From Poindextera sp965277425 (GTDB lineage: Bacteria > Pseudomonadota > Alphaproteobacteria > Caulobacterales > Caulobacteraceae): a stretch of 64,000 nt of DNA. The first letter of the stretch is position 1. Every line of letters starts with the position of its first letter. The position numbers were made by a program, and so were the translations under genes. This document shows, in pieces, positions 1-7,972 of this stretch. The notes under the pieces were generated by a model. That model did not search any database and had not been told where the DNA came from. It saw only the letters and a list, made by a program, of their open reading frames with translations. Location: assembly GCA_965277425.1 (NCBI GenBank), contig CBDICR010000006.1:682001-746000 (forward strand), read 5' to 3'.

Positions 1-149
1 TGCTGCAGCAGATCGTCGCCGGTATTCCGGTGGGCCGGCTGGGCAAGGCCGAGGAGATCGCCGCCTGCGTCGCCTTCCTGGCCCGCGAGGACGCCTCCTT
101 CATCACCGGCGCCTGCCTGACCGCCAATGGCGGGCAATACATGCCGTAA
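1..149 (+). CDS. phbB: Acetoacetyl-CoA reductase-like SDR, C-terminal end only
   Basis: The last 49 codons of a short-chain dehydrogenase run in from the left edge, with the first complete codon at position 3 and TAA at 147-149. The tail has the SDR signatures GRLGKAEEIAACVAFL and FITGACLTANGGQYMP. The ending NGGQYM is typical of alphaproteobacterial PhaB/PhbB, the NADPH-dependent acetoacetyl-CoA reductase of polyhydroxybutyrate synthesis. The Rossmann and catalytic Ser-Tyr-Lys regions lie outside the window, so the exact substrate is inferred from the tail only; another SDR is possible. Confidence 0.75.
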   Translation, partial: LQQIVAGIPVGRLGKAEEIAACVAFLAREDASFITGACLTANGGQYMP

Positions 150-215
150 GGATGGGCGGCTCTCGCCCGTCGTCACGTCCAAAATCCGCCCCACTCCCAG
201 CGCATCCGAGGACTC

Positions 216-995
216 ATGCGAGGCTTGAGATCGGCGAGCGTGGCTTTGGCCAGCGGGGCGGCGGTGCTGATGGGGGTCCAAACGGCTCACGCCGGCCCGT
301 TCAACCTCGGCGACGAGCTTTTCAACGGCCATACCCTGCCCTGGCAGCACGCCAAGCCGCCGCCGGTCGGACTCTATCGCGACGAACAGGACGGCGACCC
401 CCCTTTCGTGCTCGACCGATCCTCGACCATGGTCCTGCTGCGCTTCGCCGACACCCAGGAGATCTGGGTTCTCACCCCGCAACCGGCGCCGCGCGGCGAC
501 ACCCTGTACAAGAACGACGTCGGCGAGCCGGTGTTGCGCGTGACGCGTCTGGGCGGGTTGACCCTGTTCACGGACGCCCATCCGGACGGCTCGGCGGCCG
601 CGCTGGTCGGCGACGCGCCGCCGCTGCACGCCATCGTCGTGACCTCGCAGGCCGCCCTGCTGCAACGCCTCGCCCAGTCGAGCGCGCGCGCCTCCCACAC
701 CGCCCAGCGGCTGATTGTCTTCGAGGCCCAGGACCCGACCCCGCAGTCGGCCTCGTTGCTGGCCGAGGCCGGCAGCGTGACGGCCGAAGCGGTGATCCGG
801 GTCGCGCGGCGCGCCGATGGCCGGCGCGAACTCGCCCGGCTCGCCAAGGTGCTTTTGACCTCGGGGCGCAAGGCGTCCGTGGCGCTGGTCAACGGCGTCC
901 TGCAGGTGGTGGTCACGCCAAGGCCCGGAAACCCGCTGAGCGACATCGCCGGCTGCCCCTCTTCGCGGCGGGTCGAACTGGTCCTCGAGCAGTAG
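216..995 (+). CDS. Secreted protein of unknown function (possibly DUF4908-like)
   Basis: 259 residues starting at ATG 216. Residues 1-27 form a signal peptide, with a hydrophobic core VALASGAAVLMGV and a likely cleavage after AHA. The mature part has no catalytic motif I recognise. It opens with FNLGDELFNGHTLPW and contains beta-rich stretches such as TMVLLRFADTQEIWVLTP. Overall it resembles Caulobacterales proteins annotated DUF4908, but that assignment is from memory and is tentative. It stands alone: the SDR upstream ends 66 bp away and the next genes run on the opposite strand. Confidence 0.7.
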   Translation: MRGLRSASVALASGAAVLMGVQTAHAGPFNLGDELFNGHTLPWQHAKPPPVGLYRDEQDGDPPFVLDRSSTMVLLRFADTQEIWVLTPQPAPRGDTLYKNDVGEPVLRVTRLGGLTLFTDAHPDGSAAALVGDAPPLHAIVVTSQAALLQRLAQSSARASHTAQRLIVFEAQDPTPQSASLLAEAGSVTAEAVIRVARRADGRRELARLAKVLLTSGRKASVALVNGVLQVVVTPRPGNPLSDIAGCPSSRRVELVLEQ

Positions 996-1004
996 GTCCG
1001 CGGG

Positions 1005-1346
1005 CTATCGCGTCGTCGCGCGCCCGTAGTGCGCCACCTCGACCCGCTCCAGCGTCACCAGCCCAAGGTCCTCAAGCCCCTCCAGCGAGGCGAGGAAGGC
1101 CCTGAGCTTGTCCTCGACGTCGATGATTTCGATCACCAGCGGCAGCTTGGCGGACAGGTCGAGGATCTTGGCCGTATGCAGGACCGAGCTCTGGCCATAG
1201 CCCATCGGCCCGCGTAGCACGGTCGCCCCGGCCAGCCCCGCCGCCCGCGCCTTCAGCACGATATGCTCGTAGAGCGGCCCATCGCCGTTGCGCTTGCCTT
1301 CCTCGGTGTAGAGTCTCAGCAACATGGCCTGCTGCGGCGCCTGCAT
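1005..1346 (-). CDS. DUF190 family protein in the crcB operon
   Basis: 113 residues. The start is placed at ATG 1344-1346, which lies 2 nt beyond the crcB stop; an upstream in-frame extension would run into crcB and is not needed. The sequence (LLRLYTEEGKRNGDGPLYEHI, then GATVLRGPMGYGQSS and a C-terminal VTLERVEVAHYG) matches DUF190, a small PII-like fold often encoded beside crcB. The tight spacing implies co-translation with the fluoride channel. Its biochemical role is unknown; a regulatory or accessory role in fluoride resistance is inferred from the neighbourhood only. Confidence 0.88.
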   Translation of the reverse strand: MQAPQQAMLLRLYTEEGKRNGDGPLYEHIVLKARAAGLAGATVLRGPMGYGQSSVLHTAKILDLSAKLPLVIEIIDVEDKLRAFLASLEGLEDLGLVTLERVEVAHYGRATTR

Positions 1347-1348
1347 GA

Positions 1349-1747
1349 TCAGCTTCCTCTCATGACGTTCAGGGCCGCGGCGGCGACATAACCGAGCCAG
1401 ACCGAGGCCAGACATAGGATGACCGAGGCGCCGGCATTGACGCCCGCGCGCACCATCTCGCCGTCCTGGACCAGATTGAGGGTCTGTAGACTGAAGGACG
1501 AGAAGGTGGTGTAGCCGCCGCAGATCCCGACCATGACGAACTGGCGCAGGTCCGGCGCGACGATCACGCGGCCGTCAGGGCCGGTCAGGCTGGCGAAGAA
1601 GCCGATGACGAACGATCCGGAGATGTTCACAAAAAGGGTGCCCAGCGGAAAAGTCTGGCCGAAGGCGTTGGCGATGAGGCTGGACGCGCTGTAGCGGGCG
1701 ACGCCGCCCAGGGCGCTGCCGAGCGCGATCCAGAGATAGGTGATCAC
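1349..1747 (-). CDS. crcB: Fluoride ion channel CrcB/Fluc
   Basis: 132 residues with a GTG start at 1745-1747, the normal length for a Fluc subunit with four membrane helices. Family motifs are all present: GGVARYSAS near residue 15, PLGTLFVNISGSF around 35-47, and the channel motif GICGGYTTFSSFS around 75-87. Fluc proteins form dual-topology dimers in the inner membrane that let fluoride leave the cell passively. It is the first gene of a two-gene operon with the DUF190 protein and sits about 200 nt downstream of a fluoride riboswitch, so induction by fluoride is expected. Confidence 0.95.
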   Translation of the reverse strand: MITYLWIALGSALGGVARYSASSLIANAFGQTFPLGTLFVNISGSFVIGFFASLTGPDGRVIVAPDLRQFVMVGICGGYTTFSSFSLQTLNLVQDGEMVRAGVNAGASVILCLASVWLGYVAAAALNVMRGS

Positions 1748-1944
1748 GCCGGCCCGCCTTCCCCGCGCGAGCGCGGGCCGGCGGGCTCTCCTCGGCCTTC
1801 GTGGGGTTCGACGCTTCGCCGCTCGGTCATCTTTCGCTCACGCTTCACCGCGCGGACCCGCGGCAGCCAATCCAAGAGCGCGGAGAGAGTGGCGACAACC
1901 CGCCTTGGGCCTGGATTCAGGCACACTCCCACCGCGCTTAGCAC

Positions 1945-1992
1945 GGTAGGAGTCATCAGCCTCTGCGGCGGTTAATGGGGGACTCCATCCCC
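1945..1992 (-). promoter_or_regulatory. Fluoride riboswitch (crcB RNA motif) aptamer
   Basis: Read on the minus strand from 1992 to 1945. It begins GGGGATGGAGTCCCCCATTA, continues with ACCGCCGCAGAGGC, and ends TGATGACTCCTACC. These are the conserved blocks of the fluoride aptamer in order: GGnGATGG with the paired CC run, the AACCGCC strand, and the terminal GCTGATGACTCCTA that forms the pseudoknot and fluoride site. It lies upstream of crcB in the correct orientation, its usual location. Confidence 0.95.
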
Positions 1993-1998
1993 AGGCGT

Positions 1999-2027
1999 AC
2001 TTGATCGCGCAAACCGCCGTTCGTCAA
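1999..2027 (-). promoter_or_regulatory. Candidate promoter of the fluoride riboswitch operon
   Basis: On the minus strand TTGACG (2027-2022) and TCAAGT (2004-1999) are separated by 17 nt. The -35 hexamer matches sigma-70 in 5 of 6 positions; the -10 is weak at 3 of 6. Transcription would start near 1992, which is exactly the first G of the aptamer. That coincidence is the main support. Confidence 0.5.
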
Positions 2028-2048
2028 GCCGGCCCCAGTTCGCGGGAG

Positions 2049-2774
2049 TCAGCCCCGGAAAGCGTCCTTGGCCGCGCGCACCTCGCCGAATCGCTGCGCG
2101 CCGCCGGCCTTGAGGAAGGGGTTGGTGGCGATCTCGCGGGCGATGGTGGTCGGCACGGTCGGCTCGCCACGTTCGCGGGCGGCGAAGACCTCGGCCGCGC
2201 GCGCCTTCAGCACCGGGTCGTCGTCGATCGAGAGCGCGAAGCGGGCGTTGGAGGCGGTGTATTCGTGCGCGCAATAGACCACGGTCTCGCCCGGCAGGGC
2301 GGTCAGGCGCGACAGGCTGGCCCACATCTGCTCGGCCGTGCCTTCGAACAAGCGTCCGCAGCCCAAAGAGAACAGGGTGTCGCCGACGAAGGCGATCTGG
2401 TCTTCCGCGTCATGGTAGGTGATGTGGCCGAGCGTATGGCCGCCGGTGTCGATCACCTGGAACCGCGTCTCCCCCAGATCGACCAGGTCGCCATGGCCGA
2501 CCTTGCGGTCGATGGGCGAGAGGCGCTCCACCTCGGGCGGCGCCACGATGCTCGCCCCCGTGCGGGCCTTGACCTCGGCGTTGCCGCCCGCGTGGTCGGC
2601 ATGCCAGTGGGTGTTGAGGATCAGGTCGAGGCGCCAGCCCAGCACGTCCAGTTCGCGCAGGATGGCGGCGGCGTCCGGCGTGTCGATGCAGGCGACCTTG
2701 CCGCTGGCCTCGTCGCGGGCGAGAAACCCGTAATTATCGGAAAGGCAGGGAAACTGGCGGACGGTCAGCGGCAT
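2049..2774 (-). CDS. gloB: Hydroxyacylglutathione hydrolase (glyoxalase II)
   Basis: 241 residues. ATG 2772-2774 is chosen because GGAAAGGAG lies just before it; longer in-frame extensions have no such site. The metallo-beta-lactamase zinc motif is NTHWHADHAGG (residues about 53-63), followed by TGGHTLGHI, FVGDTLFSLGCGRLFEG and the late histidine in YCAHEYT, which together ligate the two metals. The enzyme hydrolyses S-lactoylglutathione to lactate and glutathione in methylglyoxal detoxification. It is divergent from a methyltransferase gene, a gene pair common in Alphaproteobacteria. Confidence 0.94.
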   Translation of the reverse strand: MPLTVRQFPCLSDNYGFLARDEASGKVACIDTPDAAAILRELDVLGWRLDLILNTHWHADHAGGNAEVKARTGASIVAPPEVERLSPIDRKVGHGDLVDLGETRFQVIDTGGHTLGHITYHDAEDQIAFVGDTLFSLGCGRLFEGTAEQMWASLSRLTALPGETVVYCAHEYTASNARFALSIDDDPVLKARAAEVFAARERGEPTVPTTIAREIATNPFLKAGGAQRFGEVRAAKDAFRG

Positions 2775-2847
2775 CTCTAACTCCTTTCCGGTCTTCTTAG
2801 ACGGCCCATGCCGGGTCGCCCAGCCGAGCATAGACCTTTCCGAGCCC

Positions 2848-3627
2848 ATGCGCCGAGACGTTCTGGAACTTCGTGATTTCTATGCGAGCCGGCTCGGCCA
2901 GGCGGCGCGCGGCGTGGTGGGGCGCAAGCTGGTCGAGGCCTGGGGCGACGCCGGCGCGCTGGACCTCATGGGGCTGGGCTACGCCACCCCCTATCTGGAA
3001 ATGTTTCGTGGACCGGCGCGGCGGACGGTGGCGGCCATGCCGGCCGCCCAGGGCGTCGAGGTCTGGCCGGCCGCCGGCGCGGTGCTGGCCTGCCTGGCCG
3101 AGGAGGGCGCGCTGCCCTTTCCCAACGCCCTGTTCGACCGCATCCTGGTCATCCACGCTCTCGAAGAGGCGGAAAATCCGCTCGAACTGATGCGCGAGGT
3201 CTGGCGGGTGCTGGCGCCGGCGGGACGGGTGATCGTGGCGGCGGCCAATCGTCGCGGCGTTTGGTGCAACGCCGAGTCGACGCCGCTCGGCCACGGCGCG
3301 CCCTTCACCCGCGGCCAGCTGGAAAAACTGGTGCGCGACGCCCAGCTCGAGCCGGTCGCCTGGTCGCGGGCGCTGTTCGCGCCGCCGCTGCAGTGGACAG
3401 CCGGTTGGGCGGACGGGTTCGAGCAGGTGGGCCAGCGGCTCTGGCCGGCCTTTTCCGGCCTGATCATGCTGGAGGCGGTGAAACAGACCTTCGCCGTCAA
3501 GCCGAAGGGCCGCCGCGCGCCGGTGAGGGTCTTCGTTCCGGGCGTGCTGGCCCCTCAACCGGCGCGGAAGGCGCCGAATTCACCGGCGATCGCGCCGCCA
3601 ATGCGCATGAAGGCTTGGAGGCGCTGA
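2848..3627 (+). CDS. Class I SAM-dependent methyltransferase-like protein
   Basis: 259 residues from ATG 2848. The core shows a degenerate methyltransferase fold: LDLMGLGYATPYLEMF in place of the glycine-rich motif I, then ALPFPNALFDRILVIHALEE resembling motif IV, and LMREVWRVLAPAGRVIVAAA resembling motif V. This is the group of methyltransferase-like proteins found divergent from gloB in many Alphaproteobacteria; the substrate is unknown. The C-terminal 50 residues are basic and Pro/Ala-rich and probably disordered. The start lies 73 bp from the gloB start, so both promoters must fit in that gap. Confidence 0.82.
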   Translation: MRRDVLELRDFYASRLGQAARGVVGRKLVEAWGDAGALDLMGLGYATPYLEMFRGPARRTVAAMPAAQGVEVWPAAGAVLACLAEEGALPFPNALFDRILVIHALEEAENPLELMREVWRVLAPAGRVIVAAANRRGVWCNAESTPLGHGAPFTRGQLEKLVRDAQLEPVAWSRALFAPPLQWTAGWADGFEQVGQRLWPAFSGLIMLEAVKQTFAVKPKGRRAPVRVFVPGVLAPQPARKAPNSPAIAPPMRMKAWRR

Positions 3628-3685
3628 GGCGAGGCCCTAGCCTAGGACTTAAGAGACTGCCGGGTATCGAAGGAGGCTCAGCTCG

Positions 3686-4030
3686 ATGAAAATGATCACC
3701 GCCGTCGTCAAACCGAGTCGTCTCGACGCCGTCCTGGAGGCCGTAACCGAGGCCGGCGCATCCGGCCTGACCGTCACCGAGGTGCGCGGCTACGGCCGCC
3801 AGAAGGGCAAGACCGAGATCTATCGCGGCGCCGAATATGAGGTGAAGCTCTTGCCCAAGGTGAAGCTCGAGATCGCCGTCGCCGACGACCGCGCCGAGGC
3901 GATCGTGGCGGCCATCCAGGCCGCGGCCAATACCGGCAAGATCGGCGATGGCAAGGTCTTCGTCCAAGACCTCGAGGCGGCCCTGCGCATCCGCACCGGC
4001 GAACGCGACGCTGAAGCTATCGCCGGCTGA
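3686..4030 (+). CDS. glnK: PII nitrogen signal protein (GlnB/GlnK family)
   Basis: 114 residues with an AGGAGG ribosome site upstream. The T-loop KGKTEIYRGAEYEVKLLPK places the uridylylation tyrosine at position 51 as in GlnB/GlnK, and the signature TGKIGDGKVFV lies near residues 83-95. PII proteins sense ATP/ADP and 2-oxoglutarate and act on targets such as ammonium channels and glutamine synthetase control enzymes. Unusually, no amtB, glnA or nadE follows; the next gene is an autotransporter. GlnK versus GlnB cannot be decided from sequence alone, so the symbol is provisional. Confidence 0.88.
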   Translation: MKMITAVVKPSRLDAVLEAVTEAGASGLTVTEVRGYGRQKGKTEIYRGAEYEVKLLPKVKLEIAVADDRAEAIVAAIQAAANTGKIGDGKVFVQDLEAALRIRTGERDAEAIAG

Positions 4031-4145
4031 TCCGGTTTGCGCTAAGGAGCCTCTTGCCTCGTTCGCCGGGGTGAAACAGTGTCGACATCAAGCTGACATT
4101 TTCGCGCCCGAAAAGGTCCGCCGGTCGTCGAGGGGAGTTGTCCGA

Positions 4146-7100
4146 ATGAAGCGTCTCTTGGTCGCCGCCGCGCTGGCGCCGCTGTCGTTCGCGGCGGCCG
4201 CTCACGCACAGACGACGATCAGCAGCGCCACCACCACGCCGCTGACCACGGCGACCAGCGGCGACATCACCATCAGTTCCAGCGGGGCGGTGACGCCCGC
4301 GACCTCCGCAGGCACGCCGGGACCCACCGCCGTCACCCTCAACAGCAACAACAGCGTCGACAACGAAGGCGCGATCACCGTCACCGAGACGACGACAGGC
4401 GATACGACCAACCAGGGCATCACGGCCGGCCCCTTCGCCAACGGCTCGGATCGGGTCGGCATCCTGGTCGGCCCGAACGGACCCTATACGGGCGGCATCA
4501 CCAACGGCGCGACCGGCGTCATCACCATCATCGGCGAAAACTCGGCCGGTATTTCGCTCGAATCGGGCCTGAACGGCTCGATCGACGACACCGGGACCAT
4601 TTCCGTCACCGGCGGGAACGACGGCACCAACGACGTCACCTACGGCGTCGTCTCGGCGTCGAACGCGCCGATTTCGGGCGGCGTCACCATCGCCGGCACG
4701 CTCAGCGCCACCGGGAACAACGCCACCGGCGTGGCGCTGAACGGCGGCGTCGGCGGGGCTGTCGATATTGACGGCGCCATCACCGTCACCGGCTACCACT
4801 CGGTCACTCCGCCCGACACGGCGGCCGCCGAGGCCGATCTCGTCTCAAGCCAGCTCGACCAGGGCGGGCCGGCGCTGTCGATCGGCGGCAACGTCGCCGG
4901 CGGCCTGACCATCGACGCGCCGGTCGCCGCCGCCGGCAACATCGCGGCGAGCCCCGGCGGGACCCTGACCGTCTATGGTTCGGCTCCGGCGGTTCTGATC
5001 GGCGGTGCGGGGCCGATCACCGTCGGCGCCGGAGCCGACAGCTATGCCGTGACGATAGGCGGGACGGTCACCGCGGCTGGAACCTATCCGGGCTTCAACA
5101 GCGTCGGGGTCCAGATCGGCGGCGTGAACGGGCTGGCGGTCAACAGCGGCGGCACGGCCGCCGGCGGCGCTTTCGGCAACGTCAATCTGGCCGGCGGCAT
5201 CGACATCACCGGCGCGGTGGAAGCCACCGCGGTCGCCAACACCACCGGCGGGGGCGGCGGCGCCACGGGCATCGAGATCGGGAGCGGCGCCAGGGTTCCC
5301 CGCATCACGGTCAGCGGCACGGTCGTGGCCGACGGCTCCAACGGCCTGGCGGCGGACTCGTCCGCGCCCGGCGCGGTGACGGCGATCGAGATCGATCCAG
5401 GCGCGGCGGCCGGGGCGACCACCCTGAACAACTCCGGCAATATCACCGCCGAGGTCACCGGGATCGCGGGGATCGCCGGCATTACGCAGACCGCGGGCGG
5501 CATCGTCGGCAACGCCACGGCCATTTCGGACGCCGGCGGCGGGCTCAGCCAGATCACCAATACCGGCAACATCACCGCCGCGGTCGTCCCGGCGGTCGCC
5601 GGAACGGTGTCCCAGGGCGTCAGCGTCGCGATCTTCGCCGCCAATACCGCGCCGCTCACCATCACCCAGTGCATCGCGGTCGATTCCAGCGGCGCCTGCG
5701 CGTCGAGCGGCAACGCCACCCTGTCGCCCAACATTATCGGCGACATCAATCTGTCGGAAGGGAGCGGCGCCCAGACCCTCAACCTCTGGGGCGGCAACAT
5801 CACTGGCGCGATCGGCTTCGGCAACAGCACCAACAATGCCTTCGACATCGAAAACGGCGGCTTCGCCAAGGGCGCCTTGACCGAGGCCCTGGGTGGCCAG
5901 CTGGCCCTGAACGTCAACAAGGGCGTGCTGTTCATGACGACGCCCACCCTTGTGCAGCTATCGACGCTGCACATCGGCGATGGCGGATCGGTGATCTTCA
6001 CGGGCGACCCCGCCAACCCCAACGGCAACGGCTTCGCGGTGGCGGGAACCGCGACCCTGGACAACGGTTCGGCCGTCGGCCTCGCCCTGGCTTCGCCCCT
6101 GACCGGGCCGGAGTCCTTCACGGTCATCACAGCCGCCAGCCTGGTCGCGGGCAATGTCTCGACCGCGCTTCTTGGGCAGATTCCGTTCCTGGAAAACGGC
6201 AACATCACTACGACCGCCACCACGCTCAGCATCAACGCCTCACCGAAGACAGCCGCACAACTTGGCCTCAATCCGGCTGAGGCGGCGCTCTTCCCAGCCT
6301 TCAGCAAGGCGTACGGCACCGACCCCGACGTCGCGGCCGACATCCTTTCGAAGCTGAACCGCGCCTCGTTCATCCATGTCTACGACCAGTTCCTGCCCGA
6401 CTATTCCGGCGGCCCGTTCGAGACGCTGGTGACCGGTCAGCAGGACCTGGCGCGCGCCGAGGGCGAGGCCCCGATCAAGCTGCAGACCGACACGGTGCGC
6501 GGCTGGGTGCAGGAGATCGGCTTTTCGAACAACGAGGCGTCCACCACCCAGGTCAATGGCTATGCGGGTCTGGGTTTCGGCATCGCCGGCGGGGTCGAGC
6601 GCGCGCGCGGCGACACCGCGCTGGGCGTCGCGGCCTCCTTCATCACCACCGGCGTGCAGGACGACACCCAACCCGGCGACCAGGCCCTGTCGGCCTCGGC
6701 CTTCGAAGTCGGCGTCTATTGGCGCAAGGGCGGCGAGCAGCCAGGGCTGAACGCCAACGCCAGCCTGAACGGCGGCCTCGTCACCCTGGGCAGCCGCCGC
6801 TACCTGATCGATCAGACGGACTCGACCGATCTGGCGCAGGCGCCCTCCCAAATCGTCTCGCGCGAGGCCAAGGCGAGTTGGCTGGGCGGCATCGTCTCGG
6901 CGGACGTCGGGGTCGGCTATCAGTTCGACATCGGCAAGTTCTTCGCCCGGCCCGAGGTCTCGGGCGACTATGTGCTCCTGTCCCAGATGGGCTACAAGGA
7001 ACGCGGCGGCGGGACAGCCTTCAACCTCGACATCGCCCAGCAGACCGCCAGCCAGGCCGACGCCCAGGCTGACCTGGTCGTGGGCATGAACTTCGGCCAG

Positions 7101-7358
7101 GCCGTCGTCTGGCGGCCGGAGGTGACGGTCGGTTACCGCGCGGTGGTCCTGGGCGGGCCGGCCTCGACCACGGCCAGTTTCCAGGGCGGACAGAGCTTCA
7201 CGCTCAACCCCGCCTATACGGACAGGGGCGGCGTCCTGGCCCGGTTGGGCCTGCGTGCGACCGGCCAGTACGCCGACTTCACCGCCGACGCCGGCGGCGA
7301 ATTCAACCACGACTACCAGACCTACGACGCCCGCGCCGCGGCGCGCTTCCTGTTCTAG
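4146..7358 (+). CDS. Autotransporter with beta-helix passenger and outer-membrane barrel
   Basis: 1070 residues. ATG 4146 is chosen because it begins a good signal peptide (KRLLVAAALAPLSFAAAAHA) with GGGGAG upstream; the frame stays open further upstream across the PII gene but without signals. Residues about 25-650 are a low-complexity Gly/Thr/Ala/Asn passenger with recurring units like NTGNITAAV and GDITISSSGAV, the pattern of a right-handed beta-helix. From about residue 780 to the end is an autotransporter barrel with alternating hydrophobic strands and a terminal Phe (ARFLF), the usual BAM recognition end. The passenger cargo is unknown; adhesion or surface coating is inference. Its stop shares a CTAG with the convergent metW stop. 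Confidence 0.88.
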   Translation: MKRLLVAAALAPLSFAAAAHAQTTISSATTTPLTTATSGDITISSSGAVTPATSAGTPGPTAVTLNSNNSVDNEGAITVTETTTGDTTNQGITAGPFANGSDRVGILVGPNGPYTGGITNGATGVITIIGENSAGISLESGLNGSIDDTGTISVTGGNDGTNDVTYGVVSASNAPISGGVTIAGTLSATGNNATGVALNGGVGGAVDIDGAITVTGYHSVTPPDTAAAEADLVSSQLDQGGPALSIGGNVAGGLTIDAPVAAAGNIAASPGGTLTVYGSAPAVLIGGAGPITVGAGADSYAVTIGGTVTAAGTYPGFNSVGVQIGGVNGLAVNSGGTAAGGAFGNVNLAGGIDITGAVEATAVANTTGGGGGATGIEIGSGARVPRITVSGTVVADGSNGLAADSSAPGAVTAIEIDPGAAAGATTLNNSGNITAEVTGIAGIAGITQTAGGIVGNATAISDAGGGLSQITNTGNITAAVVPAVAGTVSQGVSVAIFAANTAPLTITQCIAVDSSGACASSGNATLSPNIIGDINLSEGSGAQTLNLWGGNITGAIGFGNSTNNAFDIENGGFAKGALTEALGGQLALNVNKGVLFMTTPTLVQLSTLHIGDGGSVIFTGDPANPNGNGFAVAGTATLDNGSAVGLALASPLTGPESFTVITAASLVAGNVSTALLGQIPFLENGNITTTATTLSINASPKTAAQLGLNPAEAALFPAFSKAYGTDPDVAADILSKLNRASFIHVYDQFLPDYSGGPFETLVTGQQDLARAEGEAPIKLQTDTVRGWVQEIGFSNNEASTTQVNGYAGLGFGIAGGVERARGDTALGVAASFITTGVQDDTQPGDQALSASAFEVGVYWRKGGEQPGLNANASLNGGLVTLGSRRYLIDQTDSTDLAQAPSQIVSREAKASWLGGIVSADVGVGYQFDIGKFFARPEVSGDYVLLSQMGYKERGGGTAFNLDIAQQTASQADAQADLVVGMNFGQAVVWRPEVTVGYRAVVLGGPASTTASFQGGQSFTLNPAYTDRGGVLARLGLRATGQYADFTADAGGEFNHDYQTYDARAAARFLF

Positions 7359-7972
7359 GATCGGCCGGGCCGGCTCAGCAGATAGATCGCCTGTTCGGCG
7401 CGCCAGTTCTCCAGGGCGCTCAACGGATCGATCCGGCGCGCCGGGCGGCCGTCGGCCAGGGCCGCGGCCTGTTCGATGTGGATATCCAACTCATCGCAGA
7501 GAAGGGTGAAATCCTTCAGCGTGCACAGGTGGATGTTCGCCGTCGACCACCAGGGCTCGGCCAGGGACGCCGTCACCGGCATGCGGCCCCGCGCCAGCAA
7601 CGACAGCCGCACGCGCCAATGACCGAAGTTCGGCAGCGAGACGATGGCGCGTTCGGCGATGCGCAGGAGTTCGGCCAGCACGGTCTTCGGCTCGCGCATC
7701 TGCTGCAGGGTCTGTGACAGGATCGCATAGTCGAAGGCGTGGGTGGGAAAGTCGGCCAGGTCGCGGTCGGCGTCGCCCTGCACCACCGCCAGCCCGCGCG
7801 ACAGGCAGGCCTGGACGCCCAGCGGGCTGATCTCCAGCCCACGTCCGTCGACGCCCCTCTGCTCGGTGAGCAGCTCGAGCAGCGCACCTTCGCCGCAGCC
7901 GATGTCCAGCACCCGCGCGCCGGTCCGCACGAGATTGGTGATCTCGCGGAAACTCTCCGATGCGGCGCTCAC
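7355..7972 (-). CDS. metW: Methionine biosynthesis protein MetW
   Basis: 205 residues with a GTG start at 7970-7972 overlapping the metX stop (GTGA), so the two are translationally coupled. The methyltransferase-like fold is clear: VLDIGCGEGALLELL, then the MetW hallmarks LQQMREPKTVL, LPNFGHWRVRLSLLARGRMP and PWWSTANIHLCTLKDF. In metX-metW organisms MetW works with MetX in acylation of homoserine. The gene ends tail to tail against the autotransporter, with overlapping stop codons. Confidence 0.93.
   Translation of the reverse strand: MSAASESFREITNLVRTGARVLDIGCGEGALLELLTEQRGVDGRGLEISPLGVQACLSRGLAVVQGDADRDLADFPTHAFDYAILSQTLQQMREPKTVLAELLRIAERAIVSLPNFGHWRVRLSLLARGRMPVTASLAEPWWSTANIHLCTLKDFTLLCDELDIHIEQAAALADGRPARRIDPLSALENWRAEQAIYLLSRPGRS

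Noticed and set aside
1744..1956. A 70-codon frame upstream of crcB that begins inside the fluoride aptamer
   Set aside because: Its ATG is part of the conserved TGATGAC element of the aptamer, its composition is Arg/Pro/Gly-rich noise, and no ribosome site precedes it. It is leader RNA.
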